A stretch of 64,000 nucleotides of DNA from PALSA-612 sp035652235 (GTDB lineage Bacteria; Actinomycetota; Thermoleophilia; Gaiellales; Gaiellaceae). The position numbers and the translations under genes were made by a program. The stretch is from assembly GCA_035652235.1 (NCBI GenBank), contig DASREE010000024.1:8226-72225 (forward strand). The letters run 5' to 3'. The notes beneath the pieces are model-generated. The model was not told the origin of the DNA. It did not search any database and worked only from the letters and a program-made list of their open reading frames with translations. Positions 41,003 through 48,962 of the stretch are shown piece after piece (the first letter of the stretch is position 1; each line of letters opens with the position of its first letter).

Positions 41003-41406
41003 GCGCGCGTCGGATCGGCGATGGCGTCGCCGCGATCCGCCTCCGCGAACACCTCGCGCGCCGTCCGGAAGGCCCCGACCGCCGCTGGGATGCCGCAGTA
41101 GACGGCCGCGTGCAGGAAGATCTCGCGCAGATCCTCGCGGCTGACGCCGTTCGCGAGGGCGCCGCGCACGTGCACGCGCAGCTCGTTGTCGCGGCCGAGC
41201 GCGACGAGCATCGCAACCGTCAGCATACTCCGCAGCCCGAGCGAGAGCTGCTTCCTCCCCCACACCTCGCCGAAGCAGTAGCGTGTCACGAGTTCCTGCA
41301 GGTCGTGCGTGAAGTCGTCCGCGTCGCGGAGCTGCGCGTCGGTCGCGCTCGCGCCGAACATGCGTCTGCGGATCTCGAGACCCCGGTCAAACACTTCGTC
41401 GGTCAT
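40999..41406 (-). CDS. carboxymuconolactone decarboxylase family protein
   Basis: A 135-residue protein of the CMD/PcaC family. It shows the helical pattern FTHDLQELVTRYCFGEVWGR, LSLGLRSMLTVAMLVALGR and the later NGVSREDLREIFLHAAVYCGIPAA, where LREIFLHAAVYCG is the family hallmark. 4-carboxymuconolactone decarboxylase works in the protocatechuate pathway, but many relatives have other roles, and no pcaB or pcaD is here. It is divergent from the aldehyde dehydrogenase gene across a 72-base spacer with a CTATATGATC element. Confidence 0.88.
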   Translation of the reverse strand: MTDEVFDRGLEIRRRMFGASATDAQLRDADDFTHDLQELVTRYCFGEVWGRKQLSLGLRSMLTVAMLVALGRDNELRVHVRGALANGVSREDLREIFLHAAVYCGIPAAVGAFRTAREVFAEADRGDAIADPTRA

Positions 41407-41431
41407 GCTTCCTCCTGTGGTGTGACCAGAT

Positions 41432-41450
41432 GGGAAAACCTATATGATCG
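41432..41450 (+). promoter_or_regulatory. shared CTATATGATC element, copy 1
   Basis: GGGAAAACCTATATGATCG lies in the spacer between the divergent CMD-like and aldehyde dehydrogenase genes, 29 bases before the latter. The core CTATA(T/G)GATC preceded by an A-run recurs at 44151, 46331 and, weaker, 53383. It may be a promoter -10 region with attached operator. Confidence 0.5.
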
Positions 41451-41478
41451 GAGTGACCGTGTCTTGCGAGCAGGCCTC

Positions 41479-43032
41479 ATGAGCCGGCCGACAGCGCAGG
41501 TGGGTGCCGCCGGCCGGCCGTCGATCACGATCGGTCCGCAGCGCCACTGGATCGGCGGCGAGTTCTGCGACAGCGTCGGTGGAGGCACCTTCCCGACGCT
41601 CGACCCGGCGACGAACGATCCACTCGCGGACGTGGCCGCCGGGACGGCCGAGGACGTCGATCTCGCCGTCCGGGCCGCCCGCAGGGCGTTCGACGAGGGG
41701 CCGTGGCCACGGCTCAGGGCCTCCGAGCGGGCCGCGGCGCTCCGGCGAGTGGCGGCGCTCATCCGCCGGCACGCGGCGGAGTTCGTCGAGCTCGAGGTGC
41801 TCGACGTGGGTATGCCCATCTCGCAGATGCACGGGCTCGCCGCTCGCGCCGCCGAGAACTTCGACTACTACGCCGGCGTTGTCACGGAGCTCCACGGCCG
41901 CTCCTTCCAGGTCGGCGACCAGTTCCTCAACTACACGATCCGCAAGCCGGTGGGCGTCGCCGGGCTGATCATGCCCTGGAACGCCCCGCTCATGCTCTCC
42001 ACCTGGCGTATCGCGCCGGCGCTTGCAGCGGGCAACACCGTCGTCTTGAAGCCGGCCGAGTGGTCTCCGCTCTCGGCAACGCTGCTCGCGTGCGTGCTCG
42101 CGGAGGCGGATCTGCCGCCGGGGGTGTTCAACGTCGTGCAGGGCCTCGGCGAGAGCGCCGGCGCGCCGCTCGCCGCGCATCCCGGCGTCGACCTGCTGTG
42201 CTTCACGGGCGAGGTCGAGACGGGCAAGCTCGTGCTCGCCGCTGGCGCCGCCACGCTCAAGCGCTCGTCGATCGAGCTCGGCGGGAAGTCGCCGGTCGTC
42301 GTCTTCGCCGACGCCGACCCGGAGCTCGCGGTGGACGCCGCGCTCGCGCAGGTCTTCACCATGAACGGCCAGCGCTGCACGGCCGGCTCGCGGCTCCTCG
42401 TCGAGCGGCGAAGCTACGAGCCGATCGTGGCAGCGGTCGCCGAGCGCGCCCGCCGGATCCGCGTCGGCGACCCATTCGACCCCGAGACGGAGCTCGGTCC
42501 CCTGATCCATCCGTCGCACCACGAGCGCGTGCTCGGCTACGTCGACTCCGCGCAGCGGCAGGGCGCGAACGTGCTCGCAGGCGGCGGACGCCCTCCGGGG
42601 CTCGACGCCGGCAACTACCTCGCGGCGACGGTCATTGCGGACTGCGACGAGACGATGCAGGTGTTCCAGGAGGAGATCTTCGGTCCGGTGCTCGTGGCGA
42701 TGCCGTTCGACGACGAGGCGGAGGCGGTGCGGCTCGCGAACGCGACGCCCTACGGTCTCGCCGCCTACGTGTGGACGAACGATGTCCGCCGCGCCCACCG
42801 CGTCGCGCACGCGATCGACACGGGCATGTGCTGGATCAACTCGCAGAACGTCCGCGACCTGCGCACGCCCTTCGGCGGCGTGAAGGAGTCGGGTATCGGG
42901 CGCGAGGGAGGCGACTACGCTTTCGACTTCTACTGCGAGACGGAGCTCGTCCATGTCGCGCTCGGCACCCATCACATTCCCAGGCTCGGCCTGGGCGAGC
43001 CGATCGGCGAGCCGATAGGCGAGCAGCCGTGA
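41479..43032 (+). CDS. aldehyde dehydrogenase (hydroxymuconic-semialdehyde type)
   Basis: A 517-residue NAD(P)-dependent aldehyde dehydrogenase. Seen are MPWNAPLMLSTWRIAPAL (cofactor loop), the FTGEVETG turn, general base Glu266 in IELGGKSPVV and catalytic Cys300 in NGQRCTAGSRL; QEEIFGPVLV follows. ATG 41479 is the first sensible start after the regulatory spacer. The product overlaps an extradiol dioxygenase gene by four bases, the pairing of hpaE with hpaD, so it probably oxidises the semialdehyde made by ring cleavage. The last 15 residues contain a repeated GEPIGEPIGE. Confidence 0.9.
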   Translation: MSRPTAQVGAAGRPSITIGPQRHWIGGEFCDSVGGGTFPTLDPATNDPLADVAAGTAEDVDLAVRAARRAFDEGPWPRLRASERAAALRRVAALIRRHAAEFVELEVLDVGMPISQMHGLAARAAENFDYYAGVVTELHGRSFQVGDQFLNYTIRKPVGVAGLIMPWNAPLMLSTWRIAPALAAGNTVVLKPAEWSPLSATLLACVLAEADLPPGVFNVVQGLGESAGAPLAAHPGVDLLCFTGEVETGKLVLAAGAATLKRSSIELGGKSPVVVFADADPELAVDAALAQVFTMNGQRCTAGSRLLVERRSYEPIVAAVAERARRIRVGDPFDPETELGPLIHPSHHERVLGYVDSAQRQGANVLAGGGRPPGLDAGNYLAATVIADCDETMQVFQEEIFGPVLVAMPFDDEAEAVRLANATPYGLAAYVWTNDVRRAHRVAHAIDTGMCWINSQNVRDLRTPFGGVKESGIGREGGDYAFDFYCETELVHVALGTHHIPRLGLGEPIGEPIGEQP

Positions 43033-44054
43033 GCGTCGTTGCCGACCTGCTCGCGGCCGGGCCAGGCAGCCCGCCGTTCGACATCGTCCGCGCCGCCTCG
43101 ACCGAGCTCCACGTGACCGATCTCGCGGAGGCGCGGCGCTTCTACGTCGACCTGCTCGGCCTGGTGGTCAGCTCCGAGTCCGACGACGTGCTCTACCTGC
43201 GCGGCTGGGAGGAACGTCTGCACCACTCGCTCGTCCTGCGCCGGGCGTCCGTCCCCGCCGCTGCCGCCGTCGCCTTCCGTCTGCGGTCGGAGGGCGACCT
43301 GGAGCCGCTCGCCCGCTACTTCGAGGACCTCGGCTGCGTCGTCCGGCGCACGGCGGGCGGCGAGGGCAGGGGCACGCGCGTGCGGGTGTGGGATCCGTTC
43401 GGCTTCCCGCTCGAGTTTTTCCACGAGTCGGCCCTGTTCGAGACGCAGCTGCAGCGCTTCGATCTCCACCGCGGGGCGCCGATCATGCGCTTCGACCACG
43501 TCAACCTGCACAGCCCGCAGGTGGAGGAGGGGGTGCGCTTCTGGATGCAGCTCGGCTTCCGCTGCTCCGAGTACATCTCCACCGACGGCGACGACGAGCG
43601 CCTCACCGGGGCCTGGCTCCTGCGTAAGCCGACCGTGCACGACGTCGCCTTCACCGCCGGCCGCGGGCCGCGGCTGCACCATGTCGGCCTCGCCGTCGCC
43701 GAGCCGGCCGCCGTCCTGCGCGCCTGCGACCAGCTCGCCGCTGCGGGCTACGCCTCCGCGATCGAGCGCGGGCCCGGCCGGCACGGTGTCTCGAACGCGT
43801 TCTTCGTCTACCTGCGGGACCCTGACGGACACCGGATCGAGCTCTATGCGTGCGACTACTACACGGGCGATCCGGACCTCGTGCCCATCCGCTGGTCGGT
43901 CTCCGACGCGCGCTGCCGCTCGTTCTGGGGCGCCCGCGCGCCCGACAGCTGGTACGAGGACTCGACGGTCGTCCTCGACCCGGACGGGCTGCCGACGACG
44001 ACGGTCGAGGCGAGCGTGGACGAGCGGCGCGTGCGAAGCGACGTCCTCTCCTAG
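43029..44054 (+). CDS. extradiol ring-cleavage dioxygenase, HpaD-like (type I, VOC fold)
   Basis: A 341-residue dioxygenase with two vicinal-oxygen-chelate modules. The metal ligands are His157 (MRFDHVNLH), His217 or 218 (RLHHVGLAV) and Glu271 (HRIELYACDYY), matching the arrangement in homoprotocatechuate 2,3-dioxygenase of Brevibacterium. The N-terminal module (20-135) is the non-metal half. The enzyme would split a catechol ring next to the hydroxyls with O2 and Fe(II) or Mn(II). GTG 43029 overlaps the aldehyde dehydrogenase stop. True substrate is open because the rest of the homoprotocatechuate pathway is missing nearby. Confidence 0.9.
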   Translation: MSVVADLLAAGPGSPPFDIVRAASTELHVTDLAEARRFYVDLLGLVVSSESDDVLYLRGWEERLHHSLVLRRASVPAAAAVAFRLRSEGDLEPLARYFEDLGCVVRRTAGGEGRGTRVRVWDPFGFPLEFFHESALFETQLQRFDLHRGAPIMRFDHVNLHSPQVEEGVRFWMQLGFRCSEYISTDGDDERLTGAWLLRKPTVHDVAFTAGRGPRLHHVGLAVAEPAAVLRACDQLAAAGYASAIERGPGRHGVSNAFFVYLRDPDGHRIELYACDYYTGDPDLVPIRWSVSDARCRSFWGARAPDSWYEDSTVVLDPDGLPTTTVEASVDERRVRSDVLS

Positions 44055-44150
44055 CGGACAGGCGAGGAAGGACAGGTGTCCCGCGCCGCTCGTGCCAGCG
44101 CCCGCCGAGCGAGAGACGTGGTGGTGGGCCCAAGCCGCCGCACGATCATT

Positions 44151-44173
44151 GAGAAAAAAGCTATAGGATCATG
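44151..44173 (+). promoter_or_regulatory. shared CTATATGATC element, copy 2
   Basis: GAGAAAAAAGCTATAGGATC followed by ATG, in the 189-base spacer before the EthD-like gene. It matches copy 1 and copy 3 with one change in the core (CTATAGGATC). The next start codon is 71 bases downstream. Confidence 0.5.
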
Positions 44174-44243
44174 CCTGCGTCGCGGTCGGCCGATCGACGA
44201 TCGGGTCGTGGGAGGCAGTCGTTCCGTCGAGGAGGGGAGAGCC

Positions 44244-44627
44244 GTGTCCGACAGCCTGCACATCGTGTTCAGCAGCCCGCCCGACGGGGTCCCGGAGGAC
44301 GAGTTCAACCGCTGGTACGACGCGCACCTGGACGAGATCCTGGCCGTGCCGGGCTTCGTCTCGGCGCGCCGGTTCAGGCTCGATCCCATCGTATCCGAGC
44401 CGGGCGCGGGGGCGCCGTTCCGTTACCTGGCGGTGTACGAGATCGACGGCGACCCGGCCGACGCGATCGCCGAGCTCGAGCGCGCCGGCTTCGGCTCGAA
44501 GGAATCGTACGCGGCGCTCAAGGATGCCGACTCGGGCAGCCTCGAGCTTCCGCGCTGGTGGAACGAGGCTCGCTTCGCCTCCTGGAACTGCGTCGCGCTC
44601 GGCGCTCGCGTCGAGCGCCGGGATTGA
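44244..44627 (+). CDS. EthD/Dabb-like small protein, paralog A
   Basis: A 127-residue ferredoxin-fold protein. It begins LHIVFSSPPDGVPEDEFNRW, has YDAHLDEILAVPGFVSARRF and ends with WNEARFASWNCVALGARV. This is the dimeric alpha-beta barrel layout of EthD-like proteins, small partners or enzymes in aromatic and ether degradation. It has a close paralog 1.25 kb downstream. GTG 44244 follows a clear GGAGGGGAG ribosome site. The stop overlaps the hydrolase start (TGATG). Function is unknown; a cyclase, decarboxylase or binding role is possible. Confidence 0.72.
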   Translation: MSDSLHIVFSSPPDGVPEDEFNRWYDAHLDEILAVPGFVSARRFRLDPIVSEPGAGAPFRYLAVYEIDGDPADAIAELERAGFGSKESYAALKDADSGSLELPRWWNEARFASWNCVALGARVERRD

Positions 44628-45424
44628 TGGACGTTCGGCTGTACATGTTCCACGGGGGCGACATCCGCCTGCCGCTCCGCAACTTCACCCTCGGCGTCGG
44701 GCAGGGCGGTGAGTTGATCACCACGCCGGTCATCTGGTTCCTGATCACGCACCCGCGCGGCAACGTGATCGTCGACGGCGGAAATGCCGCAGAGGTGGCG
44801 GTCGACGCGAAGGCGCACTGGGGCGCGATCACCGACATGTCGACCGCCATCATGACCCCCGAGCAGGCCGTCCTGCCCTCGCTCGAGCGGGTCGGCGTCG
44901 ACCCCGCCAGCATCCGCTGGATCCTGCAAAGTCACCTGCATCTCGACCATACGGGCGCCGTGGCGGCGATCGAGTCCTTCCCGAACGCGCAGGTGCTCGT
45001 GACGCGGACGGAGTGGGAGTGGGCGCAGGCGCCGGACTCGTACACGGCGCTCGGTTACTGCCGGGCGGACTACGTGAGGCCCGGAATCGACTGGGTCATG
45101 CTCGAGGAGTCGGACGACGGCTGGGACCTGTTCGGCGACGGCGTCGTCCGCTGCTGGCGGACACCCGGGCATTCCCCCGGCCACCAGTCCTTCGAGGTGA
45201 CGCTTCCGAGCGGCTCGACGTTCCTGCTGGCGGTCGACGCGGCCAACGCGATCGACCACCTGGAGGAGCGCGCCCTACCCGGGTTCCTCGTCTCGGCGGT
45301 CGACACGGTGCGGTCGGTGCGCAAGCTCCGGCGGATCGCATGGCGATCGCAGGCGACGGTCGTCGCCGGCCACGACCCCGAGCAATGGCCCACCTTCGAG
45401 CACGCTCCCGCCTACTACGACTGA
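44627..45424 (+). CDS. metallo-beta-lactamase-fold hydrolase, N-acyl-lactonase-like
   Basis: A 265-residue MBL-fold protein. The dinuclear zinc motif is SHLHLDHTG (around residues 104-112), with further ligands in TPGHSPGHQ, the aspartate of LAVDAAN and VVAGHDPEQW. The N-terminal region PVIWFLITHPRGNVIVDGG is like quorum-quenching lactonases (AiiA/AttM). In this operon a lactone-opening role on a catabolic intermediate is more likely than signal degradation. ATG 44627 overlaps the EthD-like gene stop. Confidence 0.88.
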   Translation: MDVRLYMFHGGDIRLPLRNFTLGVGQGGELITTPVIWFLITHPRGNVIVDGGNAAEVAVDAKAHWGAITDMSTAIMTPEQAVLPSLERVGVDPASIRWILQSHLHLDHTGAVAAIESFPNAQVLVTRTEWEWAQAPDSYTALGYCRADYVRPGIDWVMLEESDDGWDLFGDGVVRCWRTPGHSPGHQSFEVTLPSGSTFLLAVDAANAIDHLEERALPGFLVSAVDTVRSVRKLRRIAWRSQATVVAGHDPEQWPTFEHAPAYYD

Positions 45425-45495
45425 GAATTCTCGCCTACCACGAGTGAAGGCTCAGCACCGTCATCCGACCCCACCCGGGACCAAGGAGCATCATC

Positions 45496-45834
45496 GTGTC
45501 GGAGAACCTCTACCTCGTCTTCAGCAAGCCTCCTGACAGCGTCTCGCCTGAAGAGTACGACCGCTGGTACGACCATCATGTGCGCGAGAACATCGTCTCG
45601 CCCGGGTTCCTGAGCGCACGGCGGTTCCGGCTCGAGCCGACGCGGGCCGACGAGCCGGTGCGCTACGTCCACCTGGCGCTCTACGAGTACGAAGGCGAGA
45701 TGAGCGTCTGGCGGACGGACCTGACCCGGCGGATCGAGTCAGGCGATGTCGTGCTACCCGAGTGGTTCGGGGGGATCACGTTCTCGAGCTGGGACTGCCA
45801 TCCGATCGGCGGCCGAATCGAGCCGGTGCGGTGA
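45496..45834 (+). CDS. EthD/Dabb-like small protein, paralog B
   Basis: A 112-residue protein clearly related to the one at 44244: LYLVFSKPPDSVSPEEYDRW, YDHHVRENIVSPGFLSARRF and the ending FSSWDCHPIGGRIEPV align with the paralog. The shared pattern F-S-x-P-P-D, E-x-RWYDxH, PGF-S-ARRFRL and SWxC suggests one family with a conserved C-terminal Trp/Cys. Keeping two copies in one cluster hints at a heteromer or at two related substrates. The stop overlaps the NTF2-like gene start (GTGA). Confidence 0.72.
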   Translation: MSENLYLVFSKPPDSVSPEEYDRWYDHHVRENIVSPGFLSARRFRLEPTRADEPVRYVHLALYEYEGEMSVWRTDLTRRIESGDVVLPEWFGGITFSSWDCHPIGGRIEPVR

Positions 45835-46304
45835 GCGAGCTCGCGGCGCAGGTCGAGCGGCTTCTCGCGCTCGAGGAGATCCGCGCGCTCGTCGCGCAGT
45901 ATGCGGCCAGCTACGACGACCACGACTGGCAGACGTTCGCCGGGCTCTGGACCGAGGACGCCGTCTTCCTCGTCAACGGTCGCGCGTTCGAGGGACGGGA
46001 GGCGCTGCTCGAGTTCCTCACGACTTGCCTACCGGACGACTACGTCGGCAAGCATCTGTGCGCGCCGCCCCTGCTCGACCTGGCCGCAGACGGCGAGCGC
46101 GCGACGGGCAGGACCGACGTGGTGTGGATCGCCCAGAACTTCGAGAACTCGATCGTCGCGCGGTACCTGGACGAGTTCAGGAAGGAGGGAGGCCGCTGGC
46201 TGTTCGCGCGCCGCGAGGAGATCACGGTGCCATATCGGCCGGGCTTGCCGCCCTACTCGGACGCCGCTTCCGCGCTGAACGGCGAGATGAGACGCTCGGC
46301 CTGA
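45831..46304 (+). CDS. SnoaL/NTF2-like protein
   Basis: A 157-residue NTF2-fold protein. It has LLALEEIRALVAQYAASYDDHDW, FAGLWTEDAVFLVNG, GREALLEFL and the final strand WLFARREEITVPYR. The family includes polyketide cyclases, steroid isomerases, ring-hydroxylating dioxygenase small subunits and dehydratases, which share a deep pocket. Catalytic residues cannot be named. GTG 45831 overlaps the EthD-like stop. A related, tandem-duplicated protein is encoded at 52327. Confidence 0.82.
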   Translation: MSELAAQVERLLALEEIRALVAQYAASYDDHDWQTFAGLWTEDAVFLVNGRAFEGREALLEFLTTCLPDDYVGKHLCAPPLLDLAADGERATGRTDVVWIAQNFENSIVARYLDEFRKEGGRWLFARREEITVPYRPGLPPYSDAASALNGEMRRSA

Positions 46305-46330
46305 CCGGGTGGGATGGCTGCCGATCGCGT

Positions 46331-46350
46331 CATGAAAAGCTATATGATCG
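46331..46350 (+). promoter_or_regulatory. shared CTATATGATC element, copy 3
   Basis: CATGAAAAGCTATATGATCG, in front of the sugar-type ABC transporter operon. The core is identical to copy 1 and the A-run lies at the same distance. A possible ATG at 46358 is only eight bases downstream. Confidence 0.5.
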
Positions 46351-46396
46351 TGAACGGATGCGACCAGGCGACGACCGCGCCGATCGCTGCTCGCGC

Positions 46397-47968
46397 ATGA
46401 CCGTCGCCGGGGACGTGCGTGCCGAACCGGGAACGGAGGCGCTCCCCGTGCTGATCAGTGCGCGAGGAGTCGCGAAGACGTTCGGAGCGACACAGGCCCT
46501 TCGGGGGGCGTCGTTCGAGCTGCGGGCGGGAGAGGTGCACGCGCTCGTCGGCGAGAACGGCTCCGGCAAGAGCACGCTCGTGAAGGTCCTGAGTGGTGTG
46601 CATGCGCCGGACGCCGGCGAGATCGAGCTCGGAGGGAGCCTTTTGCCGGCGCTGCGCAACCCGCGGGCAGCGGTAGAGGCGGGCATCGTCACGGTCTTCC
46701 AGGAGGTGCTCGTCGCCGAGGCCAGGTCGGTGCTCGACAACGTCTGGCTGGGTGCGGACGGGCTCCTGCGCACCCGCATCCCCGTACGCGAGAAGCGCGC
46801 CCGAGCCCGGGAGGCGCTCGGCGAGCTGCTCGGTCGCCCGCTCGGCCTCGACACCCCGGTCGAAGAGCTGTCGCTCAGCGACCGGCAGGCCTGCAGCATC
46901 GTGCGCGCGCTGCTCCGCCGCCCACGCGTCCTGATCCTGGACGAGGCGACCTCGGCGCTTGATGTTGCCACCCGCGACCGGCTGTTCGGGATCATCGGGC
47001 GCCTGGGCCGCGACGGCGTCGGGATCGTGTTCATCACGCACCGCATGGACGAGATCGGAGAGATCGGGGACCGGATCACGGTCATGCGCTCGGGCGAGAC
47101 GGTGGCCACGCTCGAGCGCGGGCGCTGGACGCCGCGAGAGCTGGTGCGACTCATGACCGGCTCGGACCAGCTGACGGAGCACGCACGCCAGGGGATCGAG
47201 GCCGCGGTGGCGCGGCGTGGCGAGGTTGCGCTTCGCACCCGCGGCCTGCGCCTTGTCCCTGGAGCCCAGCCCATCGACGTCGAGATCCGTTCCGGGGAGC
47301 TTGTGGGCGTCGCCGGGCTGGAAGGCCACGGGCAGGACGGCTTCCTCGAGGCGCTGCGGGGCGCTGGCGCTCCCGCGGGAGACGTCGCCCGGGTTGCCGA
47401 CGGGAGAGAGGTTACGCTCCTCTCGCCGCGTCACGCCGCCTCGTACGGCATTGCCTACGTGCCGAAGGAGCGACGGCAGGCGCTCTTCGGATGGATGTCG
47501 ATCCGGGAGAACTTCGCCATGCCGACGCTCGGCGACGACAGCCGCTCGGGCTGGCTCGACCTGCGCCGCATGCGCCGGCGCTTCGCGGAGCACGCCCGCC
47601 GTCTCAGCATCGTGCTCGGCAGCCCCTCCGACCGGATCACGACGCTGAGCGGGGGCAATCAGCAGAAGGTGGTGCTTGGCCGGTGGCTGGCGGCGAGGCC
47701 GAAGGTGCTGCTGCTGAACGATCCCACGCGCGGCATCGACGTCGGCGCGAAACGGGATCTGTACGTGCTCCTGACGCGGCTTGCCGAGGAAGGCCTGGCG
47801 ATCGTGATGCTCTCCAGCGAGCTCGACGAGCACGTGGAGCTCATGGACCGCGTTCTCGTCTTCCGCGAGCACGAGCTCTTCCGCGAGATCGGACGCGAGT
47901 CGCTGTCCCGGCGGTCTCTCGTTTCGGCCTTCTTCGGCGAGTCCGAGGACGCAGATGGCGCTGCCTGA
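46397..47968 (+). CDS. sugar-type ABC transporter ATPase (two fused nucleotide-binding domains)
   Basis: A 523-residue RbsA/MglA-like protein with two ATPase domains. The first has Walker A GENGSGKSTLVK, a degenerate signature ELSLSDRQACS and Walker B LILDEATSALD. The second has the weak Walker A typical of this group (GLEGHGQDGF), signature LSGGNQQKV and Walker B LLLNDPTRGIDVG. It energises the two permeases that follow. The start is uncertain: ATG 46397 or GTG codons after it fit the family N-terminus (LISARGVAKTFG), but ATG 46358 is in frame too. The stop region overlaps the first permease gene by 14 bases. Confidence 0.9.
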   Translation: MTVAGDVRAEPGTEALPVLISARGVAKTFGATQALRGASFELRAGEVHALVGENGSGKSTLVKVLSGVHAPDAGEIELGGSLLPALRNPRAAVEAGIVTVFQEVLVAEARSVLDNVWLGADGLLRTRIPVREKRARAREALGELLGRPLGLDTPVEELSLSDRQACSIVRALLRRPRVLILDEATSALDVATRDRLFGIIGRLGRDGVGIVFITHRMDEIGEIGDRITVMRSGETVATLERGRWTPRELVRLMTGSDQLTEHARQGIEAAVARRGEVALRTRGLRLVPGAQPIDVEIRSGELVGVAGLEGHGQDGFLEALRGAGAPAGDVARVADGREVTLLSPRHAASYGIAYVPKERRQALFGWMSIRENFAMPTLGDDSRSGWLDLRRMRRRFAEHARRLSIVLGSPSDRITTLSGGNQQKVVLGRWLAARPKVLLLNDPTRGIDVGAKRDLYVLLTRLAEEGLAIVMLSSELDEHVELMDRVLVFREHELFREIGRESLSRRSLVSAFFGESEDADGAA

Positions 47969-48962
47969 GGTCCACAGCGCCACGGGGATCTCGTCCGCGA
48001 GCTGGTCGCCCGTCTCGGCCTCCGACCTGCTCCGTCTCCTCAACCGGTACAGCTTCGGCTTCGCGCTCCTGCTCATGGTCGCCCTGCTACTCGCCAACCT
48101 GGCCGAGGAGTCGTGGAACTTCGGCTGGAGCGATCAGCTGGCGAACTTCGCCCCGATGGCGCTGGCGGCGATGGCGAGCACGCCCGCGATCATCAGCGGG
48201 GGCGGAGGCTTCGACTTGACCATCTCGCCGCTCATCTACTTCATCGGTGAGATCTTCATCATCTGGCTCGCTCCCAACGGTCTCGGCGGCGCGGAGTCCG
48301 TGCCGATCGTCCTGCTCATCGGCGCAGGGGTCGGCATGCTCAACGGGCTCCTGATCATCGGGCTCCGCGTGCCTCCTGTGGTCGCGACCCTGTCGATGTA
48401 CTTCGTGCTCATTGGCGCCGACCTGAAGATCGCGCCGAACCCCCAGTATCTGAGCACGAGCTGGGTGCAGCATCTCGCGCACTCCGTCGGTCCGGTCCCG
48501 GGCGCAGTGTTCACGCTCGGGTTCCCGCTCGTCGTCTGGGGCCTGCTCGGGCTGATCCCGTACCGCCGCACCCTGTACGCGGTGGGCTCGAACGACGCGA
48601 CGGCGTTCGCGAGCGGCGTCGACGTCTCCGCCGTGCGCGTCGCCGCGTACACGCTCGGAGGGCTGTTCGCCGCCGTCGGCGCGCTCGCCCTGGTCGGCCT
48701 TACCGTGTCGGCCAACTCGAACCTGTCGCAGACGTACACGCTGCTCGCAATCGCCTCCGTCGCGCTCGGCGGCACGTCCCTCTGGGGTGGGCGCGGCGGC
48801 CTCGTCGGCTCGATGATCGGTGCGGCCTGCATCTATCTCCTCGGCAATCTCTTGACCACGCTGCAGATCGACCCGAGCTACCTCCAGGTGATGTACGGCG
48901 GCATGCTCGTGTTCGCGGTCATCCTCGGCGGCGTGGCCGCGAAGGCGAAGGCGGCGCCGTGA
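47955..48962 (+). CDS. sugar-type ABC transporter permease 1
   Basis: A 335-residue RbsC-like membrane protein with eight to ten transmembrane segments. The family signature region is GGGGFDLTISPLIYFIGEIF, with GLRVPPVVATLSMYFVLIGAD and the late ALGGTSLWGGRGGLVGSMIGA coupling/gate segment. ATG 47955 lies inside the ATPase gene end (14-base overlap) and the stop overlaps the second permease (GTGA). Two different permeases imply a heterodimeric channel, as in some rhizopine, erythritol or AI-2 type importers. Confidence 0.92.
   Translation: MALPEVHSATGISSASWSPVSASDLLRLLNRYSFGFALLLMVALLLANLAEESWNFGWSDQLANFAPMALAAMASTPAIISGGGGFDLTISPLIYFIGEIFIIWLAPNGLGGAESVPIVLLIGAGVGMLNGLLIIGLRVPPVVATLSMYFVLIGADLKIAPNPQYLSTSWVQHLAHSVGPVPGAVFTLGFPLVVWGLLGLIPYRRTLYAVGSNDATAFASGVDVSAVRVAAYTLGGLFAAVGALALVGLTVSANSNLSQTYTLLAIASVALGGTSLWGGRGGLVGSMIGAACIYLLGNLLTTLQIDPSYLQVMYGGMLVFAVILGGVAAKAKAAP

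Noticed and set aside
40669..41478. N-terminal extension of the aldehyde dehydrogenase frame by 270 codons
   Set aside because: The stretch is antisense to the hydroxyisobutyrate dehydrogenase-like and CMD-like genes and lacks protein character; ATG 41479 gives the normal length.
44627..45424. Quorum-quenching lactonase role for the MBL-fold protein
   Set aside because: The fold and zinc motif fit, but the gene is coupled to catabolic genes and no signalling genes are present; kept only as lactonase-like.
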